Below, in pieces: positions 34,369 through 44,398 of a stretch of DNA of 64,000 nucleotides. The notes under the pieces were generated by a model, which saw only the letters and a list, made by a program, of their open reading frames with translations, did no database searches and was not told the origin of the DNA. Position numbers and translations under genes: made by a program. The DNA is from Candidatus Thermofonsia Clade 1 bacterium (lineage in GTDB: Bacteria > Chloroflexota > Anaerolineae > Aggregatilineales > UBA2796): contig PGTK01000002.1 of NCBI GenBank assembly GCA_002794705.1, positions 124,001-188,000 on the forward strand, in the 5' to 3' direction. How positions within the stretch are numbered: the first letter of the stretch is position 1; each line of letters starts with the position of its first letter.

Positions 34369-34941
34369 ATGACTACCACACAGGAATCGCACATCCCACT
34401 TTGGCGAATTATCTTCAATCGCTATGGTTATGTCTCACTAGCGATCATCGCTTGGGCGCTGCTGACTGCTTTGATAATGCTGCTCGCCCTTGCCATCAAC
34501 ATTGACTTGAGCTTTCCTGCAGCGCTGAGCGCAGCGCTCGCCTTTGCTGCTTTCTTGGCTTGGTGGCAACTCAGTCCGCATTTGCGTCACGTTACGCCGC
34601 CTGCGCCCAGCCTAGAGACGCTCTACACACAAATCCGCTCAAGCGAGACGCCTGTCCTCATCTCGCTAGAGAGCGACTACTGCGCCTACTGCATGACAAT
34701 TGGCAAGCGCATTCACCAGCTGGAGCGCGAGGAAAATCTGCGCGTGATTCGGTTGAGCGTCCACACGGAGCCGGGCAAGAGCCTCGTGAGCGAGTTCCGC
34801 GCCAACACCACGCCCACCTACTTGCTGATGGATAATCAGGCTAATCTGATTGAGGAATGGACAATCGCACTGCCTGTGGAGCGCGTGCGCTACGATGTGC
34901 GCCGCCACACTGCCACCCATAAAGCCGTCCAAGCCGAGTAG
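34369..34941 (+). CDS. Membrane-anchored thioredoxin-like protein
   Basis: A 190-residue protein. Two membrane helices (about residues 22-45 and 48-67) are followed by a thioredoxin-like domain with CxxC in SDYCAYCMTIGKRI, then NTTPTYLLMDNQANLI (cis-Pro TP loop). The fold and motif suggest a thiol-disulfide role at the membrane, though whether the domain faces the cytoplasm or outside is not certain. A candidate reductant for cytochrome maturation or envelope disulfides. Overlaps the methyltransferase gene by about 47 bases. Confidence 0.82.
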   Translation: MTTTQESHIPLWRIIFNRYGYVSLAIIAWALLTALIMLLALAINIDLSFPAALSAALAFAAFLAWWQLSPHLRHVTPPAPSLETLYTQIRSSETPVLISLESDYCAYCMTIGKRIHQLEREENLRVIRLSVHTEPGKSLVSEFRANTTPTYLLMDNQANLIEEWTIALPVERVRYDVRRHTATHKAVQAE

Positions 34942-35725
34942 GGTCTATGGGCAGCCCACACGCGGCAAGACAGCGCCCAGTCGCTTGCGCCGCGTGGATA
35001 TCTACGTCTGTTTGGCGCATGCGCTGCTGCTCAGTCAGCCTGAGGCACTTGTGGTGGATATCGGCTTTGGTGCCTATCCCTACACTACGCTTGAGATGGC
35101 GGCGCGTTGGCGGGCGCACAACCCGACTTTGCGCGTCTTAGGCGTCGAGATTGACCCTGAGCGCGTTCGTGCGGCTCAGCCCTACGCCGCGCCGCCTCAA
35201 CTGACCTTCGCGCTGGGCGGCTTCAATCTGGCTGATGTAATCGGCGTGGGCGCGGCAACCATCATCCGTTGCTACAATGTGCTGCGCCAATACGCCGAGT
35301 CAGAAGTAGCGCCTGCTTTGCAGACGCTGAGCAGGGCGCTCCGAGAGAGCGGACTCTTGATTGAAGGCACTTCGACGCCAAACGGCAGTCTGGCAGTTTT
35401 TGAGACCTATGTGAAGCGCAATGGCGCGTTGTGTCATGTGGGATTGGTCTTTGCCACTAACTTTCGGCAGCCCGATCTGCCTGCCGCCTTCCAGACCGTC
35501 TTGCCTAAGCGCCTGATCCATCACATGCGCGATGCAGCGCCTTTCGCTTTTTTCAGGGCATGGCAACATGCCTATGCCCTTGCGCAAGGCAAGGGCATTC
35601 GCAGCCGCCGCAAGCAGTGGATCGCAGCGGCAGAATGGCTGATCGAGCGCGGCGCTTTTTCAATTGATCGGCGCAAGCGCCTGATTGAGCGCGGCTACTT
35701 GTGCCTCCGCACGCCTCTGCTCTAG
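34895..35725 (+). CDS. Class I SAM-dependent methyltransferase-like protein
   Basis: About 276 residues from ATG 34895 (reading MCAATLPPIKP; the open frame extends upstream to a TTG at 34850). ALVVDIGFGAYPYTTLEMA is a motif I-like SAM loop, RVLGVEIDPERV is motif II with its acidic residue, and IIRCYNVLRQY precedes motif IV. A C-terminal part with RNGALCHVGLVFATNF and many basic residues might bind nucleic acid or lipid. The exact methyl acceptor is unknown. The start is uncertain because it overlaps the thioredoxin gene. Its stop overlaps the converging UPF0173 gene by 4 bases. Confidence 0.78.
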   Translation: MCAATLPPIKPSKPSRVYGQPTRGKTAPSRLRRVDIYVCLAHALLLSQPEALVVDIGFGAYPYTTLEMAARWRAHNPTLRVLGVEIDPERVRAAQPYAAPPQLTFALGGFNLADVIGVGAATIIRCYNVLRQYAESEVAPALQTLSRALRESGLLIEGTSTPNGSLAVFETYVKRNGALCHVGLVFATNFRQPDLPAAFQTVLPKRLIHHMRDAAPFAFFRAWQHAYALAQGKGIRSRRKQWIAAAEWLIERGAFSIDRRKRLIERGYLCLRTPLL

Positions 35726-36405
35726 AGGCTGAAGCTGCCGCCCGGGTCTACCACGATCACCTTCGCCTCAGTCTCGTTGTGGACGCGCTGCGCCCAGCTG
35801 GCTACATCCTGCTGAATGACAGGGAAGGTGTTGTAGTGGATCGGGAAGACGCTCTGCGGGCGGATCAGGCGCGTTGCCTCGATAGACTCGCTCGGTCCCA
35901 TTGTGAAGTTATCGCCAATTGGCAGTGCAGCAAAGTGAATGCCCATGTCGCCGATCAAACGCATGTCGCTGAAGAGCGCGGTATCGCCTGCGAAGTACAT
36001 GCGCACGTCGCCCACTGTCAGCACAATTCCACATGCCACGCCGCCATAACTGCCATCTGGGAAAGATGAGCTGTGATCGGCGCGCACAAACTTGACGTGC
36101 CCGAACGGATGCATGAAGCCGCCGCCCGTATTCTGCGGATGCGTGTTCTGCACGCCGTGATTCTGCAGCCAAGCGTGAACTTCCCACACGCCAATGACCG
36201 TCGCGCCCGTCCGTTTGGCAATAGCGACCGTATCGCCGACGTGATCGGCGTGAGCGTGGGTCAGCAGGATGAAATCCGCCGCCAACTGCTCAGCCTCCAC
36301 AGGCGCCAACGGATTGCCTGTCAAGAACGGATCGATCAGGACGTGAATGCCATTGAGGGTCAGGTCAAAAGCTGAATGCCCAAGCCAGCGAATGTGAATG
36401 CTCAT
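35722..36405 (-). CDS. UPF0173 metal-dependent hydrolase (metallo-beta-lactamase fold)
   Basis: A 227-residue MBL-fold protein. IRWLGHSAF opens it, LLTHAHADHVGDT is the HxHxDH metal motif, FAGDTALFSDM carries the bridging Asp, and PIHYNTFP the last His. It belongs to the UlaG-like/UPF0173 group; the members' substrates are mostly unknown. Related enzymes hydrolyse lactones or phosphodiesters. Length is normal, with a full set of metal ligands. Confidence 0.93.
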   Translation of the reverse strand: MSIHIRWLGHSAFDLTLNGIHVLIDPFLTGNPLAPVEAEQLAADFILLTHAHADHVGDTVAIAKRTGATVIGVWEVHAWLQNHGVQNTHPQNTGGGFMHPFGHVKFVRADHSSSFPDGSYGGVACGIVLTVGDVRMYFAGDTALFSDMRLIGDMGIHFAALPIGDNFTMGPSESIEATRLIRPQSVFPIHYNTFPVIQQDVASWAQRVHNETEAKVIVVDPGGSFSL

Positions 36406-36507
36406 TAAAAATACTCCTTTCTCAGCGTTGCACGCTTAATTATATAGGCGAACGTCTCAGAGCGCGGTTAGCTTCTGGTAGAGATCGAAAGTGGGCTTAA
36501 AGATGCG

Positions 36508-36536
36508 TTGAAAGCATAGGCGGAATCGGGTATAAC
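36508..36536 (+). promoter_or_regulatory. Promoter of the PqqD-like operon
   Basis: TTGAAA (36508-36513), a 17-base spacer and TATAAC (36531-36536), about 110 bases before ATG 36649. The 243-base gap has no other feature besides the UPF0173 promoter region. Confidence 0.65.
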
Positions 36537-36648
36537 AGCAACTATGGTCAAGTGTTAGCCCGTTTAGCGATAACTTGATCAGCTAACTCAGTCAGTGCCG
36601 ATCTGTCTGAGCCGCTTCGATGATGAGCTAGCTGGTGAGAGGCGTGCC

Positions 36649-37035
36649 ATGACAAATATTGCTCCCTTTTCCGTGACGTTATTGCGCTATCCGCGCCGCG
36701 ACGGCGTGTATAGCGTTCTGCCTGATGCTGTGATCGTCCACGATCGCTATCAGAATCGGCATGTGCGCCTTGACTCGTTCGGCACCGAGCTTTGGCTGCG
36801 CATTGATGGGCTAACGACGCTCTACGATATTGCTGTTGATATCGCTGTGAATGCAGCCTTACCGATTGAAGAGGTGGCGCGTAGCGCCTCAGCCATGATC
36901 GGCGCGTTGAGTGCAGAGGGCATTTTGTATGTCTCGCTAGAGCCGCAGCCTTTGCCCTACCACTTGACCATGCCGCTGGACGAGCTGGACCCATACCGCG
37001 CCGCTGCAAGTATGCGCGCTGAGGGCTGGTTTTAG
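36649..37035 (+). CDS. PqqD-like small protein
   Basis: A 128-residue protein. DRYQNRHVRLDSFGTELWLRIDGLTTLYDIAVDIAVN...EEVARSASAMIGALSAEGILYV matches the PqqD-like (winged-helix RiPP recognition element) pattern: D----LD--G--LW--IDG--T--EI...V--FL--L---GL. Such domains hold precursor peptides for radical SAM or ThiF-type modifying enzymes. No such enzyme or precursor is seen nearby. The ATG at 36649 has AGAGG upstream; an ATG at 36595 is less likely. Part of an apparent operon with the membrane and HD-domain genes that follow. Confidence 0.72.
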   Translation: MTNIAPFSVTLLRYPRRDGVYSVLPDAVIVHDRYQNRHVRLDSFGTELWLRIDGLTTLYDIAVDIAVNAALPIEEVARSASAMIGALSAEGILYVSLEPQPLPYHLTMPLDELDPYRAAASMRAEGWF

Positions 37036-37041
37036 AGCGCT

Positions 37042-37632
37042 ATGCTCTTTCCCTATCACACGGAGCGCATCAGCCTGCCCATGCTCAGCCTGCCTGTGGG
37101 CATGGCGCTGATTGGGCTTGTGTCAGGCAATGTGCTAGGTCTGGTTTTGTTGGGCAGCGGACTGGGCATATTGCTCTGGGCGCTGCTGCAGGTCTTGCGG
37201 CAAGGGCGCGGCGTGAGGCTCTACGCTGACTACTTGCTCATACAAGGCTCGGTCACGGGGCGCGTGCGGCGCGTCCCGTACGCAGACGTGCTAGGCTTTG
37301 CTCTGACTCGGCGTGGCGGCTTAGCGCTGCTCTACTGTAAGCCACTTACCACACCGCAAACGACCCTGCCAGCGGAGGCTCTGGTCGGCATAGCAGCGAC
37401 TGAACAACCATTGCGCCGTCACTTTGTGTTGACAGCGCGCCTTGCGCAGCCTGAATTGTTGCGCGCCGCGCTCGCTGAGCGCTTGCCGAGCGCGCTCAGC
37501 GCCCCTGAGTCATACGTGATCGGCTTGGCGCGTCGTCGCCGCCTGCGCGACGGGCTAATTTTTGTGCTGGCACTGCTTGCCACGCCGCTCTACATCTTGA
37601 TCTTCAGCCGTGTTTTGAACAGCTTAAGATGA
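37042..37632 (+). CDS. Membrane protein with PH-like domain
   Basis: A 196-residue protein: a hydrophobic hairpin at residues 12-52, then a beta-rich region (VRLYADYLLIQGSVTGRVRRVPYADVLGFALTRRGGLALLYC) that looks like a bacterial PH-type domain, and a C-terminal membrane helix (about 172-190). No enzyme motif is seen. It starts 6 bases after the PqqD-like gene and ends 9 before the HD gene, so the three are cotranscribed. Role unknown. Confidence 0.65.
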   Translation: MLFPYHTERISLPMLSLPVGMALIGLVSGNVLGLVLLGSGLGILLWALLQVLRQGRGVRLYADYLLIQGSVTGRVRRVPYADVLGFALTRRGGLALLYCKPLTTPQTTLPAEALVGIAATEQPLRRHFVLTARLAQPELLRAALAERLPSALSAPESYVIGLARRRRLRDGLIFVLALLATPLYILIFSRVLNSLR

Positions 37633-37641
37633 GGTACTCCA

Positions 37642-38376
37642 ATGGCGCACCACACTGAGTATAACCATCTGATCGCGCTGATCTGTGCTGCTGAGGACGC
37701 GCCGCTCTTCAGTCCTGAGGCGTGGCAAGCCTATCTAGGCGCTGAAACCGAGACCATGCGCACCTTTTGTGCGCAACTGAGGCGTGAGTGGCAGCCCGTC
37801 TACATTCCAAGCGCGCTCTGCCAAACCGTTATGGGACAAGCACAAGCGCATTTGGCAGGGATCGGCTTGCCTTGGCGTAACTTGTGGGCGCACATGCTGC
37901 GCGTGACAGGCAACACGCTCATGCTGGCAGAGTCAGCTGAAATTACGGCTGAGGAAGCCTTTTTGCTGGGCATTCTGCACGATGTGGGCAAGCTCGATGA
38001 GGTTCAGTATGGCGCAGCGCATGAGCAGGTCGGTGCGCTGATCGCAGAGCAATGGCTGAGTCGGTATGAATCTGAATTATCAGCGCAAATTATTGAGCGC
38101 CTTATCGCGGCTATTGCTAAGCGCGGCGCACAAGCTGACCCGTTTGTAAAGGTTCTGCATGATGCTGACAAGCTAGATAAGATCGGCGCTACAGGCATCT
38201 TGCGGCGGCTTTCCAGCTACTTAGGCAAGCAAAATCCTGCTGTGGCGCTGCGCATCGTCATGGATGACGTGGCGCGTTTCCCGCAGCTGCATTATCCCGA
38301 CTCAATGAAACTGGCTAAGCTCAAGCGCGATTTCACGGCTGTCTTTCTAGCACGTGCCATGGCACCTGTCCGTTGA
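37642..38376 (+). CDS. HD-domain phosphohydrolase-like protein
   Basis: A 244-residue HD-superfamily protein. AHMLRVTGN supplies the first His, ILHDVGKLDE the HD pair, and VLHDADKLDKIGATGI a later Asp. The domain arrangement resembles 2',3'-cNMP phosphodiesterase-like and YqeK-like HD hydrolases. Natural substrate unknown. Third gene of the operon after PqqD-like and PH-like genes. The 3' end is followed by a strong hairpin. Confidence 0.85.
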   Translation: MAHHTEYNHLIALICAAEDAPLFSPEAWQAYLGAETETMRTFCAQLRREWQPVYIPSALCQTVMGQAQAHLAGIGLPWRNLWAHMLRVTGNTLMLAESAEITAEEAFLLGILHDVGKLDEVQYGAAHEQVGALIAEQWLSRYESELSAQIIERLIAAIAKRGAQADPFVKVLHDADKLDKIGATGILRRLSSYLGKQNPAVALRIVMDDVARFPQLHYPDSMKLAKLKRDFTAVFLARAMAPVR

Positions 38377-38381
38377 ATGCA

Positions 38382-38408
38382 AAACGGCTGAGCGTCGCTC
38401 AGCCGTTT
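38382..38408. terminator. Bidirectional hairpin between HD gene and rhodopsin
   Basis: AAACGGCTGAGC (38382-38393), GTC loop, GCTCAGCCGTTT (38397-38408): a perfect 12-bp stem. Short T runs at both ends serve both strands, so it stops the HD gene (+) and the rhodopsin gene (-). Confidence 0.85.
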
Positions 38409-38430
38409 GTGCTGAAGTTTTAGATAAGAG

Positions 38431-39231
38431 CTAGTCGCCGGCAACTGCAGCCGCTGTGCCGACTTCCACAGCCTTCGGCTCAGCGTCCGACTTCGCCTTA
38501 GCAATCGCGTAGATCATCACGCCATAGCCGCACTTGGCTGCCACATCCGCGATGCAATAGCCGACCTGCACTGCCAACAGCACACCTGCAGTCATTTGAG
38601 CGCCGCCGCTGAGGATCGGGATCAAGTAGACAATTGGGTAGAAGCCCCATGTGGCGAACAGCAGCAAGCGGATGTTGCGCAGCAGCACACGCGCCTCGCC
38701 CGTCTCTTTCTGAATGGCTGGCCCAAGCCCGACAAACAGCTCATACAGGATGTACACGAAGGGCAGGGTCGAGAGGAAGCCCCACAGAGCGCGCGTGCCT
38801 GTGTCCGCAGCGATCTCGCCCGGATAGCCCAGGATGATCATCAGAGCAGCAGCAGCAGCAAGACGGAAGGTCAGCCAGCCCTTGCCCTTGGCAATGGTCA
38901 TGACCGCCACCAGCTCTGCCACTAGCAACGGAACGGTCAGCAGCCAGTCAATGTAGCGGTAGGCATCGTTGAACGGCTTGCCGCTGGCAACGTACGCACC
39001 TTCTTCATTGACGACGAAAGCCGCCTGCCAGCTCTCGAAGATGCGCAGATAATGATAGCCCGCAATAGCGACCACTAGTGCTGATAGCGTGATGGCATTG
39101 CGATACTTCGGCGCCACGTTGCCACGCGAAAGCACTAAGTAGATAAACGTGGCAAACATAGCAGCGAAGGTGAACGAGAAAGCATTGTAGACCAGACTGA
39201 ACTCACTTGCGGATAGTTGTGGTAGCGTCAT
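38431..39231 (-). CDS. Xanthorhodopsin-type light-driven proton pump
   Basis: A 266-residue seven-helix microbial rhodopsin in the cytoplasmic membrane. The helix C motif has Asp95, Thr99 and Glu106 (YRYIDWLLTVPLLVAE): the DTE set of outward proton pumps (acceptor Asp, donor Glu). Lys233 (ADVAAKCGYG) carries retinal. Leu103 is the green-absorbing tuning residue of proteorhodopsin. His60 pairs with Asp95 as in xanthorhodopsin. Gly151 in RALWGFLSTLPF corresponds to the fenestration Gly (Gly156 of xanthorhodopsin) that allows a carotenoid antenna. The ATG at 39231 is fixed by AGGAGA upstream; the open frame 5' of it is noncoding. No blh or crt genes are adjacent, so retinal must be made elsewhere or taken up. 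Confidence 0.96.
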   Translation of the reverse strand: MTLPQLSASEFSLVYNAFSFTFAAMFATFIYLVLSRGNVAPKYRNAITLSALVVAIAGYHYLRIFESWQAAFVVNEEGAYVASGKPFNDAYRYIDWLLTVPLLVAELVAVMTIAKGKGWLTFRLAAAAALMIILGYPGEIAADTGTRALWGFLSTLPFVYILYELFVGLGPAIQKETGEARVLLRNIRLLLFATWGFYPIVYLIPILSGGAQMTAGVLLAVQVGYCIADVAAKCGYGVMIYAIAKAKSDAEPKAVEVGTAAAVAGD

Positions 39232-39271
39232 GGCAGTCTCTCCTGAAGACTTGACGTATGACTTAGATTGC

Positions 39272-39294
39272 TCAAAACTTTCACAAAGTTTTGA
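39272..39294. promoter_or_regulatory. Palindrome upstream of the rhodopsin gene
   Basis: TCAAAACTTT-N3-AAAGTTTTGA: a perfect 10-bp inverted repeat with a 3-base centre, 41 bases before the rhodopsin ATG, in A+T-rich sequence. Too A+T-rich for a good terminator stem and on the leader side of the gene, so a repressor/activator site is the simplest reading. The binding protein is unknown. Confidence 0.55.
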
Positions 39295-39382
39295 AGGTTC
39301 TAAACAAAATATAAGGTTGCGGTAGCCCGTTTGCACATAAGTGTTAGATGAGTGAAAGTTAAATCTTTGATGAGTGTAGGGG

Positions 39383-41713
39383 CTATTCAACGCGGATGAT
39401 CTGAGGGATGATAATGCCGTCGCGCTCAGGGCGACCCTGCCCATCGTAAGCATTTACAGCGCGCAACGCCTCGCAGGGCAGAGGTGAGGGCAAGTTGCAT
39501 ACACCAAGCGCGACTTTCAGCAAGTAGCTGCCCTGTGGCAGGCTTGGTGGGATAACCAAGCGCAGATCGTCGCGGATGTAGCCTGAGAGCTGCCAAGTGA
39601 GGGTCGGCACGCCGCCGATATGCCGATTGCTCTTGCGCGCCACGACCTCGCCTGTCTCAACATTGATCAGGCGCACTTCAGATTGGTTGTTCTCCACAAG
39701 CGGACGCGCTGCTTGCCAATAAAGCGTCACAGAGAGCGCTGCACCGCGCTGTACGGTCTGGTGTGGCAGATGGTAGCCCAAGAGGTCTATGCCCGCCTGT
39801 GAGAAGCGCGGCAAAGGCGTCATTTCGCCTAAGACGTTGCCGCGTCCGCTGCGCGGCAAGAGCAGATCGGGCTGCCAACGGACGATCAGCGCTGCACCTG
39901 TGACTAGAGCCATGACGCCGATCAGCGCAATTTGCTCAGCGCGTTTGAGCTGGGGCATAGCGCCGCTCGCGCCCGACTGCACCTTCGGCAGGCGGCGTAT
40001 CAGCGCTATGGCGCTCAATGCGCCTAGTCCTGTCAGCGCCCATGACCATGTGCCGACAGGCGTTTCCTCAATGCTCAAGACCAGCTCTGCGTTGATGGGC
40101 GGCAATTTCACCTGTAAAAAGCCGTTCGGCGAGGTCTCAAGCGGTAACGGCTCGTTTTGTAGCTGGGCGCGCCACCACAAGCCATTATGAAAGAAAAACT
40201 CAACTGCGTTGCTCTCCAGCGTGTTGACCACATAGCGCCACGTCAGGCCGCCCTCTGCCAACGGCGAGATTTGCCCGCCGCCGCTGAGCGTTGCCCGATT
40301 GACGCGCTCTATCGGTCGCCCTAGCCGCAGATTGTCCACTAAATTAGGTAACGGGCGTGATAAGTCGCTCACGGAGGCAGGCAACAGCACGCCCTCACGC
40401 AGACTCGCCGCGTGGTAGCCTAAAAGTTCGCCTTCAAAGGCGGCGAAGGGCGTATCAGTCTCGCGTTCAACCCACGCAGGCGGGAAAAATGCGCCGATCA
40501 TCGGCACAAATGGCACAAGCGCAAGAGCGCCCGTCTGCAAAGCTGCACGGATGCCCCGCGACTCACTCATATCTATTCCGCCTGCAGCAACCGCCAGACA
40601 AAAAGTTGCGGCAAGCACGGCATGGTAGGGCAGAATTGGCAGGAAGGAGTCCTGCACTTGCCACAGCCGTTCGAAGGCAGGCGCGCTGATCGCAACAAGG
40701 GCGAGACCGAGTCCGAAAAAGACGCCTACATGCTGTCTGTGCCGCTTTGAGCGCCACAGCGCAAGGCAAGCCGCGATCACAACGCCCAGACCGACTCCGC
40801 GCAACACAGGCGGATTTTGCGCACTCAGATCGTAGTACGGCACGCTGAACAAGCTCTCGGTCAGGGGAATCGGCAAGGCATGAGGCAGCGCGCCTGCGCT
40901 CAGCCAATGCACAGCCTCGCGCTCTAGCAAAGCGGGCAACCAATAGAAAGCGGTCAGGAGCGTAGTCAGGATGATCAGCGCTACAAACAGGAATGCACGG
41001 CGCAAACGCACCCCATGAGGCGCATAGACTCTCCCGCTGAGCGCCACAAAGCCCAGCACAACTCCGCCGAAAAGGGTCAAGCGCGCATCGCACAGCACAA
41101 AAGCAACACACACTGCAAGGGCGAGTCCAAAGGTGCGCCGATCCCCTTTGCGCCATAGTTCATCCAGAGCGGCAGCCGCACATGGCAGGAGTCCGAGTGC
41201 CAGCACATACGGCACTTCACCGAGTTGATAGGGCAGTGTGAAGGCAAGCGGCGCGCTCATCATATAGCTAAAGGCTGCTATGATGCCGCCGCGCACACCA
41301 AAACGTCCGCGTCCAAAGGCGTACATGCCCAGAGCTGCCGCGATCCAGCCCATCAGCATGACGATCTTAGCGCTCTGCGTGGGCGTTGCTTCTGTAGCGA
41401 TCTGGTGGAGGGCGGCGAGCATGTGTGGCAAAGGCGGGAGATAATTCAGCACAGGCGCGCCATAGGTGAAGTGGAAGCCGCTTGCCCAGCGCGGATAAAA
41501 GACGCCCTCGCGCAGGAGGCTCGCGGTCTCGGTGGCGCGCAGGGCGTGCAGCGGTAACGCCGAATAAGGCGGAACGCCCTTGCGCACCAGCAAGGGCAGA
41601 GCAATGATCCCGACAAGGGCAAGCGCCAGCAGCACGCCTAGATCAGGCAGGCGACGGCGCGGGCGCATCCATGCGGGCAGATCGTCAGGGCTGATCGCAG
41701 CGCTGACCGTCAC
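39383..41713 (-). CDS. Polytopic membrane protein, PTPS-related family (possible GT-C type)
   Basis: A 776-residue protein with about ten or more membrane helices in residues 25-450 and two shorter hydrophobic segments near 575-635, then a soluble C-terminal domain (about 640-776) that ends TVRGAALSVTLYWQA-like beta-sheet text. Residues such as FHFTYGAPVLNYLPPLPHMLAALHQI fit the 6-pyruvoyl-tetrahydropterin-synthase-related membrane family and the oligosaccharyltransferase-like GT-C class. Possibly involved in cell-surface polysaccharide or glycoprotein assembly; unproven. It ends close to the pyrG start and lies between pyrG and the rhodopsin gene. Confidence 0.7.
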   Translation of the reverse strand: MTVSAAISPDDLPAWMRPRRRLPDLGVLLALALVGIIALPLLVRKGVPPYSALPLHALRATETASLLREGVFYPRWASGFHFTYGAPVLNYLPPLPHMLAALHQIATEATPTQSAKIVMLMGWIAAALGMYAFGRGRFGVRGGIIAAFSYMMSAPLAFTLPYQLGEVPYVLALGLLPCAAAALDELWRKGDRRTFGLALAVCVAFVLCDARLTLFGGVVLGFVALSGRVYAPHGVRLRRAFLFVALIILTTLLTAFYWLPALLEREAVHWLSAGALPHALPIPLTESLFSVPYYDLSAQNPPVLRGVGLGVVIAACLALWRSKRHRQHVGVFFGLGLALVAISAPAFERLWQVQDSFLPILPYHAVLAATFCLAVAAGGIDMSESRGIRAALQTGALALVPFVPMIGAFFPPAWVERETDTPFAAFEGELLGYHAASLREGVLLPASVSDLSRPLPNLVDNLRLGRPIERVNRATLSGGGQISPLAEGGLTWRYVVNTLESNAVEFFFHNGLWWRAQLQNEPLPLETSPNGFLQVKLPPINAELVLSIEETPVGTWSWALTGLGALSAIALIRRLPKVQSGASGAMPQLKRAEQIALIGVMALVTGAALIVRWQPDLLLPRSGRGNVLGEMTPLPRFSQAGIDLLGYHLPHQTVQRGAALSVTLYWQAARPLVENNQSEVRLINVETGEVVARKSNRHIGGVPTLTWQLSGYIRDDLRLVIPPSLPQGSYLLKVALGVCNLPSPLPCEALRAVNAYDGQGRPERDGIIIPQIIRVE

Positions 41714-41719
41714 ACGCGT

Positions 41720-43336
<1,617 letters not shown>

Positions 43337-43359
43337 GCGCCCAAATGCCCCTTATTGCG

Positions 43360-44304
43360 TTACGAAAAACTGACTCCATCCACGCCCGCCCCGCAGATCA
43401 AGGCGCATACGTTCTCTTCAGGGCGCGGGAGGTAAATACCGCTCAGTAAAGCTGCCGTCGCTGCGGCGCCGCTCAGTTCAGCAGCGATTCCTAGCTCAAA
43501 CCACAGCCAACGCGCTGCTTCCAGCATTGCCTCGTCGCTCACCAGCACAACATCATCCACATTTTGACGGATGATCTCAAGATTGATCGGCGCGGATCGG
43601 CGTGGTGCTAAGGTATTGGCGCGTGTCTTGATCTCCGGCAGCGTGATCACGGCATTGGCGGCAAGACTCGCCTTGAGCGTAGGCGCCCCGACTGGCTCAA
43701 CGCCGATGATGCGCACTGTGGGCTTCAGGGCTTTAGCAGCTAATCCCACACCGCTGATCAAGCCGCCGCCGCCAATTGCCACCAGAATTGTATCCACCTG
43801 TGGCAAATCTTCCAGCACCTCCAGTGCAAGCGTGCCTTGCCCCGCGATCACAGCGGGATCGGCAAACGGGTGGATGTAGGTGATCCCCTCGCGCTCCGCA
43901 CGCTCTAGCGCCGCCGCGTTTGCATCATCCCAGACTGCACCGTGATGGATCACTTCAGCGCCCCATGCGCGCAATTTTTCGGCTTTGCTGGGCGGCGTGT
44001 TGTGCGGCAAGTAGACATAAGCAGGCACGCCTGCCAAGTAGCCCGTGTAGGCGACCTCTAAGCCGTGATTGCCGCCTGAGGCAGTGATCACGCCGCGCTG
44101 CAAGACCTCGCTAGGTGTGCTGAGCAGCTTGTTCACAGCGCCGCGCGCCTTAAACGAGCCGCTGACCTGCAGCTGCTCCAGCTTCAGCCAGAGTGTTCCA
44201 GATGGCGGCGTCTGTTTGAGCGCCTTTCCCTCCAACAGCGGCGTCCGTCGTATGTATGGCGCAATGCGCAGTGCTGCTGCTCGAATGTCACTCAAAGTGA
44301 GCAT
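43360..44304 (-). CDS. Threonine/serine dehydratase (fold-type II PLP enzyme)
   Basis: A 314-residue PLP enzyme. SGSFKARGAVNKLL carries the PLP Lys, TASGGNHGLEVAYTG the phosphate-binding Asn loop, and ILVAIGGGGLISGVGLAAKAL the glycine-rich loop. It lacks the C-terminal ACT-like regulatory domain of IlvA, so it resembles catabolic threonine dehydratase or serine racemase. It likely makes 2-oxobutyrate from threonine (or pyruvate from serine). It precedes pyrG in the same direction. Confidence 0.88.
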   Translation of the reverse strand: MLTLSDIRAAALRIAPYIRRTPLLEGKALKQTPPSGTLWLKLEQLQVSGSFKARGAVNKLLSTPSEVLQRGVITASGGNHGLEVAYTGYLAGVPAYVYLPHNTPPSKAEKLRAWGAEVIHHGAVWDDANAAALERAEREGITYIHPFADPAVIAGQGTLALEVLEDLPQVDTILVAIGGGGLISGVGLAAKALKPTVRIIGVEPVGAPTLKASLAANAVITLPEIKTRANTLAPRRSAPINLEIIRQNVDDVVLVSDEAMLEAARWLWFELGIAAELSGAAATAALLSGIYLPRPEENVCALICGAGVDGVSFS

Positions 44305-44329
44305 GTTACATTGCTTTCAGAGGTCACAC

Positions 44330-44372
44330 AAAAAGGCGGAGAGGTTCGCCGCCTATGCCATACCTCTCCGCC
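44330..44372 (-). terminator. Terminator of the roadblock gene
   Basis: GGCGGAGAGGT (44335-44345) and ACCTCTCCGCC (44362-44372) form an 11-bp stem with a 16-base loop. On the minus strand five T follow, 27 bases after the stop at 44399. Confidence 0.85.
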
Positions 44373-44398
44373 GCGCTTTGTAGCGTTGCGCCACGCAC

